Below are positions 39,623 through 49,939 of a DNA stretch of 56,472 bases, piece after piece; the first letter of the stretch is position 1; the number at the start of each line of letters is the position of its first letter. The translations under genes were made by a program, and so were the position numbers. Origin of the DNA: Herminiimonas sp. CN (lineage in GTDB: Bacteria > Pseudomonadota > Gammaproteobacteria > Burkholderiales > Burkholderiaceae_D); contig NZ_AVCC01000014.1 in the NCBI RefSeq assembly GCF_000622895.1, positions 1 through 56,472 on the forward strand. Reading direction: 5' to 3'. The notes beneath the pieces are model-generated. The model saw only the letters and a program-made list of their open reading frames with translations. It was not told where the DNA came from and searched no databases.

Positions 39623-40240
39623 ATGCGTAAATTTACTCACGAACTGATTGAGAAGAATGTCGGCTTGTTACTGGTGCTGATCATTCTGGTGGTGAGCGTC
39701 GGCGGCCTGGTAGAGATTGTTCCCTTGTTTTTCCAGAAATCCACCACCCAGCCGGTGGCCGGCTGGAAGCCGTATTCGGCGCTGCAATTGTCGGGCCGGG
39801 ATATTTATCTACGCGAAGGTTGCTATAACTGCCATTCGCAGATGATTCGCCCGTTCCGGGCCGAGACCGAGCGTTATGGCCATTATTCGGTCGCCGGAGA
39901 ATCGGTGTATGACCATCCGTTCCAGTGGGGCAGCAAGCGTACCGGGCCGGATCTGGCCCGGGTCGGTGCGCACTACAGCGATGAGTGGCATCGCATTCAC
40001 CTGAACAATCCGCGTGATGTGGTGCCGGAATCGATCATGCCGTCGTATCCGTGGCTGTCGCAAAACAAGCTCGATGCGAACGATGTGGCGCCCAAGATGC
40101 GTGCCTTGCGCAAGGTTGGCGTTCCATACACCGATGCTGAAATTGCCGGGGGAGCCGCCGAAATTGACGGTAAAACAGAGCAGGATGCACTGATTGCTTA
40201 TTTGCAGGTGCTCGGCACGGCCATCAAGAACAAGGATTGA
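39623..40240 (+). CDS. ccoO: cbb3-type cytochrome c oxidase subunit II
   Basis: Membrane-anchored monoheme cytochrome c carrying electrons to CcoN. 205 residues: one N-terminal helix (about 14-36) and one heme c site, Cys67-x-x-Cys70-His71 in [27 protein letters not shown] and [11 protein letters not shown] (methionine ligand) follow. TAGGAG ribosome site precedes the ATG. Normal length. Confidence 0.97.
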   Translation: MRKFTHELIEKNVGLLLVLIILVVSVGGLVEIVPLFFQKSTTQPVAGWKPYSALQLSGRDIYLREGCYNCHSQMIRPFRAETERYGHYSVAGESVYDHPFQWGSKRTGPDLARVGAHYSDEWHRIHLNNPRDVVPESIMPSYPWLSQNKLDANDVAPKMRALRKVGVPYTDAEIAGGAAEIDGKTEQDALIAYLQVLGTAIKNKD

Positions 40241-40298
40241 GCGAGCGCTGCCCGGGGGGCTAAGTGGTTTCCGGGCAAGTCTGGATAGCGGGGGATGC

Positions 40299-40454
40299 AT
40301 GATTTTCACATGGTTGAGCAGCATTTTTACGGTACTGAGCTTAGTGGTTTTTGTCGGTATTTTATTTTGGGCTTATAGCCGAAATAATAAGGAGCAATTT
40401 GAGGCGCTCGGCAAGTTACCGATTGATAACGATAATGAAACGACAGGAAACTGA
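40299..40454 (+). CDS. ccoQ: cbb3-type cytochrome c oxidase subunit CcoQ
   Basis: 51-residue single-helix subunit: MIFTWLSSIFTVLSLVVFVG, then FWAYSRNNKEQFEALGKLP, the FixQ/CcoQ signature. It stabilises the oxidase and its interaction with CcoP. The ATG at 40299 follows GGGG; the open frame reaches further upstream over the ccoO end, which is not meaningful. ccoP starts two bases after its stop. Confidence 0.9.
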   Translation: MIFTWLSSIFTVLSLVVFVGILFWAYSRNNKEQFEALGKLPIDNDNETTGN

Positions 40455-40456
40455 TC

Positions 40457-41470
40457 ATGGCAGATTTTTTTAATGAAGGATGGAGCATTGCGATCGCCAT
40501 CGTGACGGCAATCAGTATCCTGGGGTGCGGGTTACTGTTGTGGTCGCAATCGAAAGTGCGGGTCAAGCTGGGGCAGGACGGCAAGCCTTTGCCGGCGGAA
40601 ACGACCGGCCATGTCTGGGATGGCAATCTGTGTGAAAACAATAACCCGTTGCCGCGCTGGTGGATGGGCCTGTTTTACCTGACGATTGTGTTTGGTGTGG
40701 TATATCTGGCGCTGTATCCCGGCATGGGGAGTCGGCAGGGCGTATTCGGCTGGAGCCAGGTGAGTGAATATCAAGCCGAAGTGGCTGCCGGCGAGAAGCA
40801 ATACGGCCCGCTGTTCGATAAATATCTGGCAATGGATATCCCGACGGTAGCTAAAGATCCGCAAGCCAGGGAAATCGGCCAACGGCTATTCCTCAATTCC
40901 TGCGCCCAGTGTCACGGCTCCGACGCGCAAGGCAGCAAGGGCTTTCCGAATCTGACCGACAAGGATTGGCTGTACGGCGGCGCACCGGAAACGATAGAAA
41001 CCACTATACTTGAGGGGCGTCATGGCCAGATGCCGCCGATGGGTGCTGCAGTGGGCAGCGACGATGACGTGCGCAATGTCGCCAACTACGTGCTGAGCCT
41101 GTCGAACTCATCGCATGATCCGATCAAGGCCGTGCTGGGCAAGCCCAAGTTCATGATGTGCGCGGCCTGTCATGGTGCCGACGGCAAGGGAAATCAGGCA
41201 ATTGGAGCGCCCAATCTGACCGACAAGATCTGGCTATACGGCGGCGGCATCAATACCGTCATGGAAACCATCAACAAGGGGCGCGCCAACCAGATGCCGG
41301 CGCACAAGGGCCTGCTGGGTAAAGCCAAGGTGCATCTGCTGGCAGCATACGTGTGGGGGCTTTCAAATAATCCGACATCAGGCGGGCAGATTTCGGCTTC
41401 GGATGCCGGCGCAGTCGGGTTGTTGGCCAATGCCGAAAACAATAGAAACACTACCGTGGACAAGCAGTAA
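40457..41470 (+). CDS. ccoP: cbb3-type cytochrome c oxidase subunit III
   Basis: Membrane-anchored diheme cytochrome c. 337 residues with two N-terminal helices (about 10-25 and 70-88), typical of the two-helix CcoP form, and two heme sites: Cys149-Cys152-His153 (CAQCH) and Cys235-Cys238-His239 (CAACH), each followed by a PNLTDK-type loop and a methionine ligand region (HGQMPPM; NQMPAH). The tail after residue 310 is variable. It follows ccoQ directly. Confidence 0.97.
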   Translation: MADFFNEGWSIAIAIVTAISILGCGLLLWSQSKVRVKLGQDGKPLPAETTGHVWDGNLCENNNPLPRWWMGLFYLTIVFGVVYLALYPGMGSRQGVFGWSQVSEYQAEVAAGEKQYGPLFDKYLAMDIPTVAKDPQAREIGQRLFLNSCAQCHGSDAQGSKGFPNLTDKDWLYGGAPETIETTILEGRHGQMPPMGAAVGSDDDVRNVANYVLSLSNSSHDPIKAVLGKPKFMMCAACHGADGKGNQAIGAPNLTDKIWLYGGGINTVMETINKGRANQMPAHKGLLGKAKVHLLAAYVWGLSNNPTSGGQISASDAGAVGLLANAENNRNTTVDKQ

Positions 41471-41478
41471 CGATTTAA

Positions 41479-42891
41479 ATGGAAATTAAGCCACTCAAGC
41501 AGTACAGCGCGCAGGAAATGGATCAGACGCTTTTCGAGGTCAGCAAGAAGATTTATCCTCGCGCGCTGACCGGCTGGTTCACGTCCTGGCGCTGGATCAT
41601 GGTTTGGTTTACCCAATTAATCTTTTACGGTGCTGCCTGGCTCAACTGGAATGGCCGTCAGGCGATTCTGTTTGACCTGGCGGCACGCAAATTTTATATC
41701 TTCGGCATAGTTTTCTGGCCGCAGGATTTTATTTACCTGGCTGTTCTACTGGTTATCTCGGCTTTGTCGCTGTTTTTGTTTACGGCCGTGGCGGGCCGTC
41801 TTTTCTGCGGCTACGCTTGCCCGCAAACCGTCTACACCGAAATTTTCATGTGGATCGAGAGCAAGATCGAGGGCGACCGCGCCAAGCGCATGCGCCTCGA
41901 TGCTGCACCGATGTCGCCGCGTAAATTTACTCTCAAGACCATCAAACATCTGGTCTGGATCGCGGTTGCGCTCTGGACGGGCTTCACCTTTGTCGGCTAT
42001 TTCACGCCGATTCGCACCTTGACGGTGGAAGTTGCCAGCTTCGATCTCGGCCCGTGGCAAATGTTCTGGATTCTGTTTTACGGTTTCGCCACCTACGGCA
42101 ATGCCGGCTGGATGCGCGAGCAGGTGTGCAAGTACATGTGCCCTTATGCGCGCTTTCAGAGCGCGATGTTCGACAAGGACACCCTGACCGTGACATACGA
42201 CGAGAAGCGCGGCGAACCGCGCGGCTCGCGCAGCAAGAAAGCCGATCTCTCGACACTGAGTCTGGGATCCTGCATCAATTGCACGCTATGCGTTCAGGTA
42301 TGCCCGACCGGCATCGACATCCGCGACGGCTTGCAGTACGAGTGCATCGGTTGCGGCGCCTGTGCCGACGTCTGCGATCAGGTCATGGATAAAATGAATT
42401 ATCCCAGAGGCCTGATTCGGTACACCACCGAACATGCGCTGACGGAAAGTCTCAGCAAGCGCGGTATCTGGGGCCGCATCATGCGGCCGCGCACCCTGAT
42501 TTATTCGACCATTTTAGGCTTGATCGTGGCGATTTCCGCCGCCTCGCTGGCCTTGCGCTTGCCGTTGAAGCTGGATGTGATCCGCGATCGCGGCATGCCG
42601 CGTATCATGGAAGACGGGTCGGTGCATAACGTGTATCGCCTGCAAGTGATGAATACCGAAGAAACTGCGCATCGATTTACGATCGAGGTTGGCGGGATTC
42701 CCGGCGTCGAGATCGTTTCAGGACGTAACTTTGCCGTTGCGGCGGCATCCACCACAGCAGTGCCGGTCCGGGTGCGGGTGGCGGAAGGCAAGGCTGAACC
42801 CGGCTCCAGCAAGATACTCTTTACCGTGCGCGATCTGGATGACAAGAGCGTATCGGTGAGCGAAAAAGCGGTATTTCTGATACCGCGTTAA
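41479..42891 (+). CDS. ccoG: cbb3 oxidase accessory Fe-S protein CcoG (RdxA/FixG)
   Basis: Polyferredoxin-like membrane protein that, in Rhodobacter, reduces copper for insertion into CcoN. 470 residues: about five helices, a cysteine pair in CGYACPQTVYTEIFMWIE, and two 4Fe-4S ferredoxin motifs (CINCTLCVQVCPTGIDIRDG and CIGCGACADVCDQVMDK). A C-terminal immunoglobulin-like periplasmic domain follows from about 365. It starts eight bases after ccoP. Confidence 0.95.
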   Translation: MEIKPLKQYSAQEMDQTLFEVSKKIYPRALTGWFTSWRWIMVWFTQLIFYGAAWLNWNGRQAILFDLAARKFYIFGIVFWPQDFIYLAVLLVISALSLFLFTAVAGRLFCGYACPQTVYTEIFMWIESKIEGDRAKRMRLDAAPMSPRKFTLKTIKHLVWIAVALWTGFTFVGYFTPIRTLTVEVASFDLGPWQMFWILFYGFATYGNAGWMREQVCKYMCPYARFQSAMFDKDTLTVTYDEKRGEPRGSRSKKADLSTLSLGSCINCTLCVQVCPTGIDIRDGLQYECIGCGACADVCDQVMDKMNYPRGLIRYTTEHALTESLSKRGIWGRIMRPRTLIYSTILGLIVAISAASLALRLPLKLDVIRDRGMPRIMEDGSVHNVYRLQVMNTEETAHRFTIEVGGIPGVEIVSGRNFAVAAASTTAVPVRVRVAEGKAEPGSSKILFTVRDLDDKSVSVSEKAVFLIPR

Positions 42892-42900
42892 GGAAAATTC

Positions 42901-43455
42901 ATGCAAGCAAGTCTTCATCCGGAACTGCAGCCTGGCAAGGCCAAGGTTGTGCGCTGGTACAAGGAACCCTGGGTCTGGCTGGTAGTGGGCGGCCCGGCAA
43001 TCGTTGTCGTTGCCAGTCTTTACACCGGCTTTCTGGCCTATCACGGGGCCGATAAAGTGGTTGCCCAGGATTACTACAGGCAGGGTTTGATGATCAATAC
43101 GAATATCCGCCACGATGCCAATGCGCGGGATCGGCACATGTCTGCCGACATGATTTTTGAGAGAAACAGCGGCCGCATTTCAATCCATGTGAAAAGCGAT
43201 GTGGAGTTGCCGGATTCCCTGCAATTAAGCGTCGCGGAATCCGGTTCGGATACCGGCGTCAATGAAATTATTCACCGCGGCACCCTGAAGCGGACCAGTC
43301 CTGGCATTTACCAGTTGACGTATTTGCCGCCATCCGAACAAGCGTTTCAGGATAGTAAGCTCTGGCATGTCAAGATCGAAGCTCCCGACTGGCGGCTGAC
43401 CGGCGACTGGGCCGATCCGATGCATGCCCGGCTACAACTCAAGGCGATCAATTGA
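42901..43455 (+). CDS. FixH/CcoH-family cbb3 assembly protein
   Basis: 184-residue protein with one N-terminal helix (about 20-42, VWLVVGGPAIVVVASLYTGF) and the FixH motif ADKVVAQDYYRQGL just after it, followed by a periplasmic beta domain. CcoH/FixH is required for maturation or stability of the oxidase and contacts CcoN. It lies nine bases after ccoG. Confidence 0.88.
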   Translation: MQASLHPELQPGKAKVVRWYKEPWVWLVVGGPAIVVVASLYTGFLAYHGADKVVAQDYYRQGLMINTNIRHDANARDRHMSADMIFERNSGRISIHVKSDVELPDSLQLSVAESGSDTGVNEIIHRGTLKRTSPGIYQLTYLPPSEQAFQDSKLWHVKIEAPDWRLTGDWADPMHARLQLKAIN

Positions 43456-43480
43456 TCCAGTACAGCAGAAGGGGTGTGAT

Positions 43481-43738
43481 GTGAAGAGTACCGAGGCAGT
43501 GTATCCAGCGGTTGCCGTGCGCAGTGTCCTGATGGTGGTGCTCTGGCCTTCATTCCTGACCGCATGCGTGGCATGCGGTCTGTTGTTCAGCCTGGTCGAT
43601 CCGGAACAATTGATTTTGCTGGACAAGCGGATTCAATTAAGCAATCTGGGTGTCTACACCATAGGCTTTTTTGTATTCTGGCTATTGGGCGCCGTTTCCA
43701 GCAGTCTGACGGTTTTGTTGTCGGCCCATCCAAAATAG
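43481..43738 (+). CDS. Small two-helix membrane protein of the cco cluster
   Basis: 85 residues, unknown family to me. It starts with GTG (43481), with AGAAGGGG six bases ahead. Two membrane helices are clear: about 10-35 (containing SFLTACVACGLLFSL, with a CxxC) and about 55-80. The position between fixH and the SafE-like gene, all closely spaced on one strand, suggests a part in oxidase assembly or copper delivery; this is inference from context only. Confidence 0.75.
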   Translation: MKSTEAVYPAVAVRSVLMVVLWPSFLTACVACGLLFSLVDPEQLILLDKRIQLSNLGVYTIGFFVFWLLGAVSSSLTVLLSAHPK

Positions 43739-43808
43739 ATTCTTTAGCTCTAATCCTCCGAAATTGTGCCGCGCTGCTGGCCGGCGCTGGTCCGGGATCC
43801 GATCCGAC

Positions 43809-44561
43809 ATGCTTTCCGCCCCCCTAGTTATTGCGGCACTCTCGGCCGGCCTGCTGGGCGGGGCGCATTGCATCGGCATGTGCGGCGGCATCGCCACTAT
43901 GCTGGGCTCTGCCGGGTCTTCCGAACGTAAGGTGATGATACCGATCAAGCTGCAGCAGTCGGATGCGCCGGGCGGCGCCTGGCGCATTTCGGCGTTGCTG
44001 CATGCCGGCCGCATCTTTACCTACGGGCTGCTGGGCGGCGTAGTCGGTGCGTTGGGCGCTGCCGGCCTGCTTTTCAAGCCGTATTTTCCGGTGCAGATGT
44101 TGATGTTCGTGGCCGGCAATCTGGCACTGATCTGGCTCGGGCTGCGCCTGGTCGGCTATGCGCCGCAATGGCTGCTGCTCGATCGACTGGGGCAGAAAAT
44201 CGCGGCCCGCGTAAAGTTGCCGATCCGGTTTTCGCTGGCGGCGCAAACGCGCCGTCGGCCGTTTCTGGTCGGCATCGGCTGGGGCTGCATGCCGTGCGGC
44301 CTGGTGTATGGCGTGCTGCCGTTTTCCCTGCTTTCAGGCGATGCCTTTTCCGGTGCGGTGCTGATGCTGATTTTCGGCCTAGGGGCATTGCCCTACCTGT
44401 TGTTTGCGCAGGGTATGGGGCAGTGGTTCCAGCAGCGGGTTTTTCCTGCGGTTTTGCGCGGCAGCGCTGCGGCGCTGCTGATCGGCATCGGCCTGTTCGG
44501 GCTGTGGCATTACGATATGAGCGGCCTGCCGGCTATTTTTTGCGTAACGCCAGTGCATTAA
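43809..44561 (+). CDS. SafE/DsbD-like membrane transporter (copper handling candidate)
   Basis: 250-residue protein with about six helices of the sulfite exporter TauE/SafE-like, DsbD-transmembrane group. It begins MLSAPLVIAALSAGLLGGAH, followed by CIGMCGG; a second CGL motif is in WGCMPCGLVYGVLPF. Such cysteine/methionine-bearing proteins often follow ccoIS/ccoGH genes and are thought to move copper or reductant. The ATG at 43809 was chosen from the family N-terminus; ribosome site is weak. It converges with the exonuclease gene. Confidence 0.8.
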   Translation: MLSAPLVIAALSAGLLGGAHCIGMCGGIATMLGSAGSSERKVMIPIKLQQSDAPGGAWRISALLHAGRIFTYGLLGGVVGALGAAGLLFKPYFPVQMLMFVAGNLALIWLGLRLVGYAPQWLLLDRLGQKIAARVKLPIRFSLAAQTRRRPFLVGIGWGCMPCGLVYGVLPFSLLSGDAFSGAVLMLIFGLGALPYLLFAQGMGQWFQQRVFPAVLRGSAAALLIGIGLFGLWHYDMSGLPAIFCVTPVH

Positions 44562-44618
44562 TCCCGGAATTCTCCTGCGCGGATCGCCCAAGAATCGCAA
44601 TAATTCGCATAAATTGTG

Positions 44619-44690
44619 GAGTATGTCAATATTTGTGGCATATTCTTCAGATATTTACTGCGGTATGTAAAAATACAAATGCCAGTATGT
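44619..44690 (+). repeat. GTATG/ATAC intergenic repeat, copy 5
   Basis: GGAGTATGT with GTATG at 44621, AATAC 51 bases on at 44672 within GTAAAAATAC, and GTATG 13 bases further at 44685. An extra GTATG occurs at 44663. This copy lies between two convergent genes (safE-like and exonuclease), where a promoter for either neighbour is not expected. Confidence 0.65.
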
Positions 44691-44706
44691 ATCGCGATCC
44701 CGAGGC

Positions 44707-46842
44707 CTAATAATGGATCCGCGCGTAAGGCGTCTGTTGCGCGGCGTCGCGCGCCTGCTTCAGGGTGAGAATGCCTTTTTCTGCCAGTAATGGGATTATC
44801 CTGAGCAGTACTTCGGCGGTGACGATGGCGTCGCCCAATGCGGTATGGCGACCGACAATATCCACCCCGAGGCGGATTGCGATTGCTTCCAGCGAGTGTT
44901 GTTCCTGCTGCGGATGAATCACTTGCGACAGCAGCAGGGTGTCGAGCACCGGTTGGGTGAAGCGGACCCCGGTTCTGGTCTCCAGGATTTGCAGAAAACG
45001 CATGTCGAACGCGGCATTGTGCGCTACCAGAATGGTGTCCTCGGCGAAGCGGTGGAATTGCGGCAGCACCTTTTCTATCGCCGGCTGATCGATCAGCATC
45101 GCATCGCTGATGCCGTGGATGGCGATCGATTCTGCGCTGAGCTTGCGGTTCGGCTGAACCAGCTGATCGAAGTTTTCGTGCGACAGCAGGCGGCCGTTGA
45201 CGATATGCAGCGCGCCCAGCGAGATGATTTCGTCGCCGGCGGCCGGTTGCAGCCCGGTGGTTTCGGTATCGAATACCGTGTAACTGAGTTGCGACAGCAA
45301 TTGCTGGTCCAGCGCCGCATTCTGGCCCGATTGCTGGAACAGGTTGAAGTCGTAAAATTCCGGCCGCGCCGATTTTTTCAGGCGGATATCGAGCGCAGCC
45401 CGCGCTGCCGCCAGCGGCAATAGCAGGCGGTAGCGCGATGCCTGCTGTATCGGATCGAACTGATAGGCCGCTTCGCCGCCCTGGCCGGCAATTACCGCGC
45501 TCAAGGTCGGCGGCGGATTCGCGGCGCCTAACTGAAGCGGTGTGTTTTCCCATGAGCGCAGGGTTTCGGCCGCCACCGGTGCACCGTGCCAGACCAGGTC
45601 CAAAAGTGCCAGCCGTTCGGTGCGCTGCAGATCCAGATGCAGCGCGTTGACATTGCAATGGGTGGCCAGACGTTGCGCCAGATACGCCAGCGATTGCGTT
45701 AGCGCATAGCTATCAACCTTCAGCCACAGCGCCGGATCGATGCTGCGGTTGCTGTCGATGCGCAGGGTCGGCGTTTCGATGCGCCGCTGCAGCAGGGCGA
45801 TCAGGTCGGCGCCGCGCATCTGTTCGAGGCGCCAAGCGTCGCTCTGGTAATCGGCCTGACCTTGTTCAGCCAGGTCGATCCGGTGCGCCAGGCGCTGCGA
45901 CTCGGCATCGATGACGGCGGTGAACTGGCTTCTTTTCTGGCTGCTCATGTCGGGGAAGTGCTGCATCGTTTCCAGCGCAGCGCGGATATTGGCCAGCGCC
46001 GCGCGCGTGTCCTGGGTCAGCGACTGCAGCAAGGCGTCGCGCTGGCTTTCGGCGGCGACGTTGCGGGTGATGTCTTCCAGCGTCAGCACGAAACCGTCGA
46101 GCGTATTCATGCCATCCAGCACCGGGGCCATGTGGGCGCGCACCAGTTGGCCGTTGGCCAGGGTAGCAACGAAGTCGGACACCGGCCGTGCAGTCGGATC
46201 GGCAGTTTGCTGGCGCTGGTGCTGGATTTGTTCCAGTGCATGGACGATCAGAGCGCGGTCGATCACGCCGAAAATCGAGCGTCCCAGCCCGATCGTGGTG
46301 CCGGTCGCATCGTGCGTTTCCAGCAATTCGCTGGCGTGGGTGTTGTAGAGCAGGATGCGGCCTTCGATGTTGCACACCAGTACGCTTTGGGCCAGTTCCG
46401 ACATCAACGCCGCCAGCCGGTTCTTTTCTTCCGCCAGCGCCCGGTTGGCTTGCGCGATCTTGGCTTGAACGTCGCCCTGCAGCACCTGAAAAGTAGCTGC
46501 CAGTGCGTTGAGTTTGCCGGCCAGAACGCGTACTTCGGCCGCGCCCTGGATTGCGGCGCGATGCTCCGGATTGCTGCTGAACATCGCTACATCTTCCGCC
46601 AGCAGCGCCAGCGCACGCACATAACGCTCCCACAGCGCATTGAAGCCAATCCCCAGCCCCAGCAGCAGCAACAGCGCCAGTGCAAATAGCAGTTGCAGGC
46701 GCGCAGCCAGCAACTGGTTCAGCACTGCCTGTTGCGGCGGCGCCAGACTCGCCGACAGAACCAGGTACAGCGCACAGAACACCCCCAGTACAGTTGCATA
46801 CAGCAGCGCCAGCACCAGCCAGAAACGGGTTTTTGCAATCAT
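44707..46842 (-). CDS. Membrane-anchored PAS protein with DnaQ-type 3'-5' exonuclease domain
   Basis: 711 residues. Two N-terminal helices (about 5-28 and 45-66) are followed by a coiled linker, a PAS-like domain at about 125-230 ([21 protein letters not shown]), and a region that resembles a degenerate kinase dimerisation/ATPase segment (about 265-500) without a clear H-box or ATP motifs. The C-terminal exonuclease domain has motif I Asp525-x-Glu527 (FDTETTG), motif [14 protein letters not shown] and motif III H-x4-D ([15 protein letters not shown]). It starts inside the last codons of the receiver gene (ATGA-type overlap), so it is co-translated with it. The frame is open further upstream, but this overlaps the receiver gene. 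Confidence 0.85.
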   Translation of the reverse strand: MIAKTRFWLVLALLYATVLGVFCALYLVLSASLAPPQQAVLNQLLAARLQLLFALALLLLLGLGIGFNALWERYVRALALLAEDVAMFSSNPEHRAAIQGAAEVRVLAGKLNALAATFQVLQGDVQAKIAQANRALAEEKNRLAALMSELAQSVLVCNIEGRILLYNTHASELLETHDATGTTIGLGRSIFGVIDRALIVHALEQIQHQRQQTADPTARPVSDFVATLANGQLVRAHMAPVLDGMNTLDGFVLTLEDITRNVAAESQRDALLQSLTQDTRAALANIRAALETMQHFPDMSSQKRSQFTAVIDAESQRLAHRIDLAEQGQADYQSDAWRLEQMRGADLIALLQRRIETPTLRIDSNRSIDPALWLKVDSYALTQSLAYLAQRLATHCNVNALHLDLQRTERLALLDLVWHGAPVAAETLRSWENTPLQLGAANPPPTLSAVIAGQGGEAAYQFDPIQQASRYRLLLPLAAARAALDIRLKKSARPEFYDFNLFQQSGQNAALDQQLLSQLSYTVFDTETTGLQPAAGDEIISLGALHIVNGRLLSHENFDQLVQPNRKLSAESIAIHGISDAMLIDQPAIEKVLPQFHRFAEDTILVAHNAAFDMRFLQILETRTGVRFTQPVLDTLLLSQVIHPQQEQHSLEAIAIRLGVDIVGRHTALGDAIVTAEVLLRIIPLLAEKGILTLKQARDAAQQTPYARIHY

Positions 46843-47210
46843 TCGCCGGCCAATAAGCGTTGCACCTGGACGATCAGGTCCTTGGTGGAAAACGGTTTGG
46901 TGACATAGGCATCGGCTCCCAATGCAATCCCCTTGCTGATTTCTATTTCGCGCCCTTTGGCCGATAGCATGATGACCTTGATCCGGTTCCACTGGCTGTT
47001 TTCGCGGATTCTCTGGCATACCTCGAAGCCGTTGAGTTGCGGCAGCATGATGTCCAGCAGCACCAGATCGGGCTGGAAAGAGACTATTTTTTGTAGCGCC
47101 TCTTCGCCGTCGCGCGCGGTTTCGACTTCGTAGCCGCTTTGCTGCATCAGGAATTCAAGCGAGATGACGATGTTCGGTTCGTCATCGACAATCAGGATTT
47201 TATGGGGCAT
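46839..47210 (-). CDS. Single-domain response regulator (CheY-like receiver)
   Basis: 123 residues, a receiver domain only: acidic pocket VDDEP (Asp9, Asp10), phosphoacceptor Asp53 in LLDIMLP, the Ser in MLSAKG and Lys in VTKPFS. It has no output domain, so it must act through protein contacts. It overlaps the kinase gene upstream by 11 bases and the exonuclease gene downstream by 4, making the exonuclease protein or its kinase-like middle part a likely partner. The start [11 protein letters not shown] at 47210 matches the receiver fold; longer frames overlap the kinase gene. Confidence 0.92.
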   Translation of the reverse strand: MPHKILIVDDEPNIVISLEFLMQQSGYEVETARDGEEALQKIVSFQPDLVLLDIMLPQLNGFEVCQRIRENSQWNRIKVIMLSAKGREIEISKGIALGADAYVTKPFSTKDLIVQVQRLLAGE

Positions 47211-49938
47211 CTTGTGTCTCCGGCGTGGCTGCCAGTGGTAGCGTAAACGCAAAGGTTGCGCCTGCGCCCGGCCGGGATTGGACCCAGAGCCGGCCACCGA
47301 AATGATGGATGATTTCACGGCTGATCGGCAAGCCCAGCCCGGTGCCCTGCGGCTTGCCGGTCAGCGTGTCGCCGCCCTGGCGGAAGCGGTCGAAGATCAG
47401 CTCCTGGTCTTGCTGCCGCACCCCGGGGCCGTTATCGCGGACCGCTACCTGCCACGCATTATCAAGCATAGTCAGGCTGACGTGAATGTGGCCCTGGGCC
47501 GGGTCGCAGAACTTGACTGCATTCGACAGCAGATTGAGCATGACCTGCATCAGGCGGTCATGGTCGGCCACGATGGGGGCCGGCTGCGGCGGCAATTCAA
47601 GCGTCAGGGCTATGCCTTTATCCTGCAGCAACTGACTGATGGCGCTGCGCGAATCGTTAATCACCTGCTTCAGATCGAGCTTTGCGGCATGCCATTCCGG
47701 GCTGCCGGAACCGATCTTGGCCAGGTCGAGTACGTCGTTGATTAAGCGCGTCAGACGCTCGCTTTCCTTGATCACGATATCCAGATATTCACTGCGCTTG
47801 GCGGCTGCCAGATCGGGGTTGTCGCGCAGTATTTCGGAGAAAGCGCGAATCGATGTCAGCGGTGTGCGCAGTTCATGCGTGATGGTCGAGATGAAATTGT
47901 CCTTCAAATGGTCCAGTTCGGTCAGCCTGGCATTGGCGGCCTGGAGTTCGCTCGAGGCTTGCTCCAGTTCGCGCGACTTTTGTTCCAGCTGGCGGCTGTA
48001 GGCGATCACTTGCGAGGTTTCGTTCAGGATTGCCATCACTTCCTCCATCCCGAGCGGTTCTTCATCGACCACCGACGCTATCATCGCGCGCGCCGAAGCC
48101 GCGCCAATGGCACCGGCCAGCTGAATTTCGGCGTAATGCACCAGCTCGGCATCGGCCATTTGCAGGTTTTTGAGGCCGCGCTGCCGGCTGTATTGCGCCA
48201 GCAACTCCTCGGCGCGGGCGGCGCCCAGAAAACGCCGCAATACATCGGCCAGCACTTCGACCGGGGCGCTGCCGCGCCACAACCGTGTGCCGTGGGCGCG
48301 GGCATCGACAAACAGGATCGCCTGCGCCTTTTCGACTGCATTCTGGCGCCCGGTCAGCGAGACGCCGACATACGCGCCGAGATTGGCCAGCAAACTCCAG
48401 AACAGCGCGTGCGAGACTTGATCCAGTCCGGTCAGGCCGAATAGCTGGCGCGGCTTCAGCCATTCGATGCCGAACGGCCCGATCTCGATAAAACTCGCGG
48501 ACAGCCAGCCGGATTGTGCAAACGAAGGCAGCAGCAAGGTGTACAGCCAGAGCGCAAAGCCCGCGCATAAACCGCTCAGCGCGCCGCCCAAGGTGCCGTT
48601 TTTCCAGTAGATTCCGCCCAGCATCGCCGGTGCGAACTGGGCCACCGCCGCAAATGAAATCAGGCCGATCGAAACCAGTGCATAGGCTTCGCCAGCCAGC
48701 CGGAAATACGCATAACCGAGCATCATCAGCAGCACGATCGCGCCACGCCGGATATTCAGCAGCAGCTTGTTCAGATCGGCATGCCGGTTGCGCCGGAATG
48801 ATGCGCTGCGCAACAGCAGCGGCATCACCAGGTCGTTGCAGACCATGGTGCTCAATGCGATGCTTTCGACGATGATCATGCCGGTCGCAGCCGACAGGCC
48901 GCCGATGAATACCAGCAGCGTCAAACCCTGCTGCTGGGTCAGCATCGGCAACGCCAGCACGAACATGTCGGCATCGATGCTGCCGTCCGGGAAGTGCATG
49001 ATGCCGCCAAACGCAATCGGCAGCACGAAGATGTTGATGATCAGCAGATACAGCGGCAGCAGCCAGATGGCGCGATTGAGGTGACGTTCATCGATGTTTT
49101 CAATCACTGCGATCTGAAACTGGCGCGGCAGGAACAGCAATGACAGCATCGACAGCAGGATCAGCGAAGCCCAGCTGCCGAAGGCGATGCTGCCGTTAGC
49201 GCCGCCGACGGTCAGCAATTTTTGCAATTGCGGCACCAGCGCGGCCTGCTTGAACAGGTCGCCAAAACCGTCATACATGAAAAAGGTAACGAAGATGCCG
49301 ACCGCCAGGAAGGCTACCAGCTTGACGATCGATTCGAACGCGATGGCGGCCACCATGCCCTCGTGCCGCTCCGCCACGTCCAGGTGGCGGGTGCCGAACA
49401 GGATGGTGAAGGTTGCCAGCAGCAACGCAATATACAGCGTGGTGTCGCTCCAGACCGGGCCGGCCTCGGTGCGGCCGGTCATGATGCCCGGATAATGCAG
49501 CAGCACGGTAAAACTGGCCGAAACCGCCTTCAGCTGGAGCGCGATATACGGCACGATGCCGACTACCGCAATAATCGTCACCAGCCCGCCCAGCAATGCA
49601 CTCTTGCCGTAGCGGGATGCGATGAAGTCGGCAATCGAGGTGATGCGGTTGGCTTTGCTGATGCGAATGATCTTGCGCAACACCATCCACCACAGCGCGA
49701 TCATCAGCGTCGGACCCAGATAGATCGGCAGAAATCCGATGCCGTTTGCCGCCGCGCGCCCGACGCTGCCGAAGAAGGTCCAGGAAGTCGCATACACCGC
49801 CAGCGATAGCGCGTAAATGGTCGGATTGTTGATGATGCTGGCGCCGGCGTCGGCGCGCTTGTCGCCGTAGTAGGCGATGGCAAACAGTACGCCCAGGTAG
49901 GCGAATGATGCCAGCACGATGACCCAGCCTTGCAGCAT
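47200..49938 (-). CDS. Sodium/solute symporter-histidine kinase hybrid (CrbS/CbrA-like)
   Basis: 912 residues. The first 500 or so form a 13-helix symporter domain of the SSS family ([20 protein letters not shown]); a linker domain follows (about 530-630), then a short coil and the kinase core with H-box His688 ([17 protein letters not shown]), N-box ([13 protein letters not shown]) and G-boxes ([15 protein letters not shown]). CrbS-type kinases in Vibrio and Pseudomonas control acetate use (acs, actP). Here the response regulator beside it is a bare receiver, not the LuxR-type CrbR. No PAS domain is evident. It starts one base after the stop of the small membrane gene. Confidence 0.93.
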   Translation of the reverse strand: MLQGWVIVLASFAYLGVLFAIAYYGDKRADAGASIINNPTIYALSLAVYATSWTFFGSVGRAAANGIGFLPIYLGPTLMIALWWMVLRKIIRISKANRITSIADFIASRYGKSALLGGLVTIIAVVGIVPYIALQLKAVSASFTVLLHYPGIMTGRTEAGPVWSDTTLYIALLLATFTILFGTRHLDVAERHEGMVAAIAFESIVKLVAFLAVGIFVTFFMYDGFGDLFKQAALVPQLQKLLTVGGANGSIAFGSWASLILLSMLSLLFLPRQFQIAVIENIDERHLNRAIWLLPLYLLIINIFVLPIAFGGIMHFPDGSIDADMFVLALPMLTQQQGLTLLVFIGGLSAATGMIIVESIALSTMVCNDLVMPLLLRSASFRRNRHADLNKLLLNIRRGAIVLLMMLGYAYFRLAGEAYALVSIGLISFAAVAQFAPAMLGGIYWKNGTLGGALSGLCAGFALWLYTLLLPSFAQSGWLSASFIEIGPFGIEWLKPRQLFGLTGLDQVSHALFWSLLANLGAYVGVSLTGRQNAVEKAQAILFVDARAHGTRLWRGSAPVEVLADVLRRFLGAARAEELLAQYSRQRGLKNLQMADAELVHYAEIQLAGAIGAASARAMIASVVDEEPLGMEEVMAILNETSQVIAYSRQLEQKSRELEQASSELQAANARLTELDHLKDNFISTITHELRTPLTSIRAFSEILRDNPDLAAAKRSEYLDIVIKESERLTRLINDVLDLAKIGSGSPEWHAAKLDLKQVINDSRSAISQLLQDKGIALTLELPPQPAPIVADHDRLMQVMLNLLSNAVKFCDPAQGHIHVSLTMLDNAWQVAVRDNGPGVRQQDQELIFDRFRQGGDTLTGKPQGTGLGLPISREIIHHFGGRLWVQSRPGAGATFAFTLPLAATPETQDAP

Positions 49939-49939
49939 T

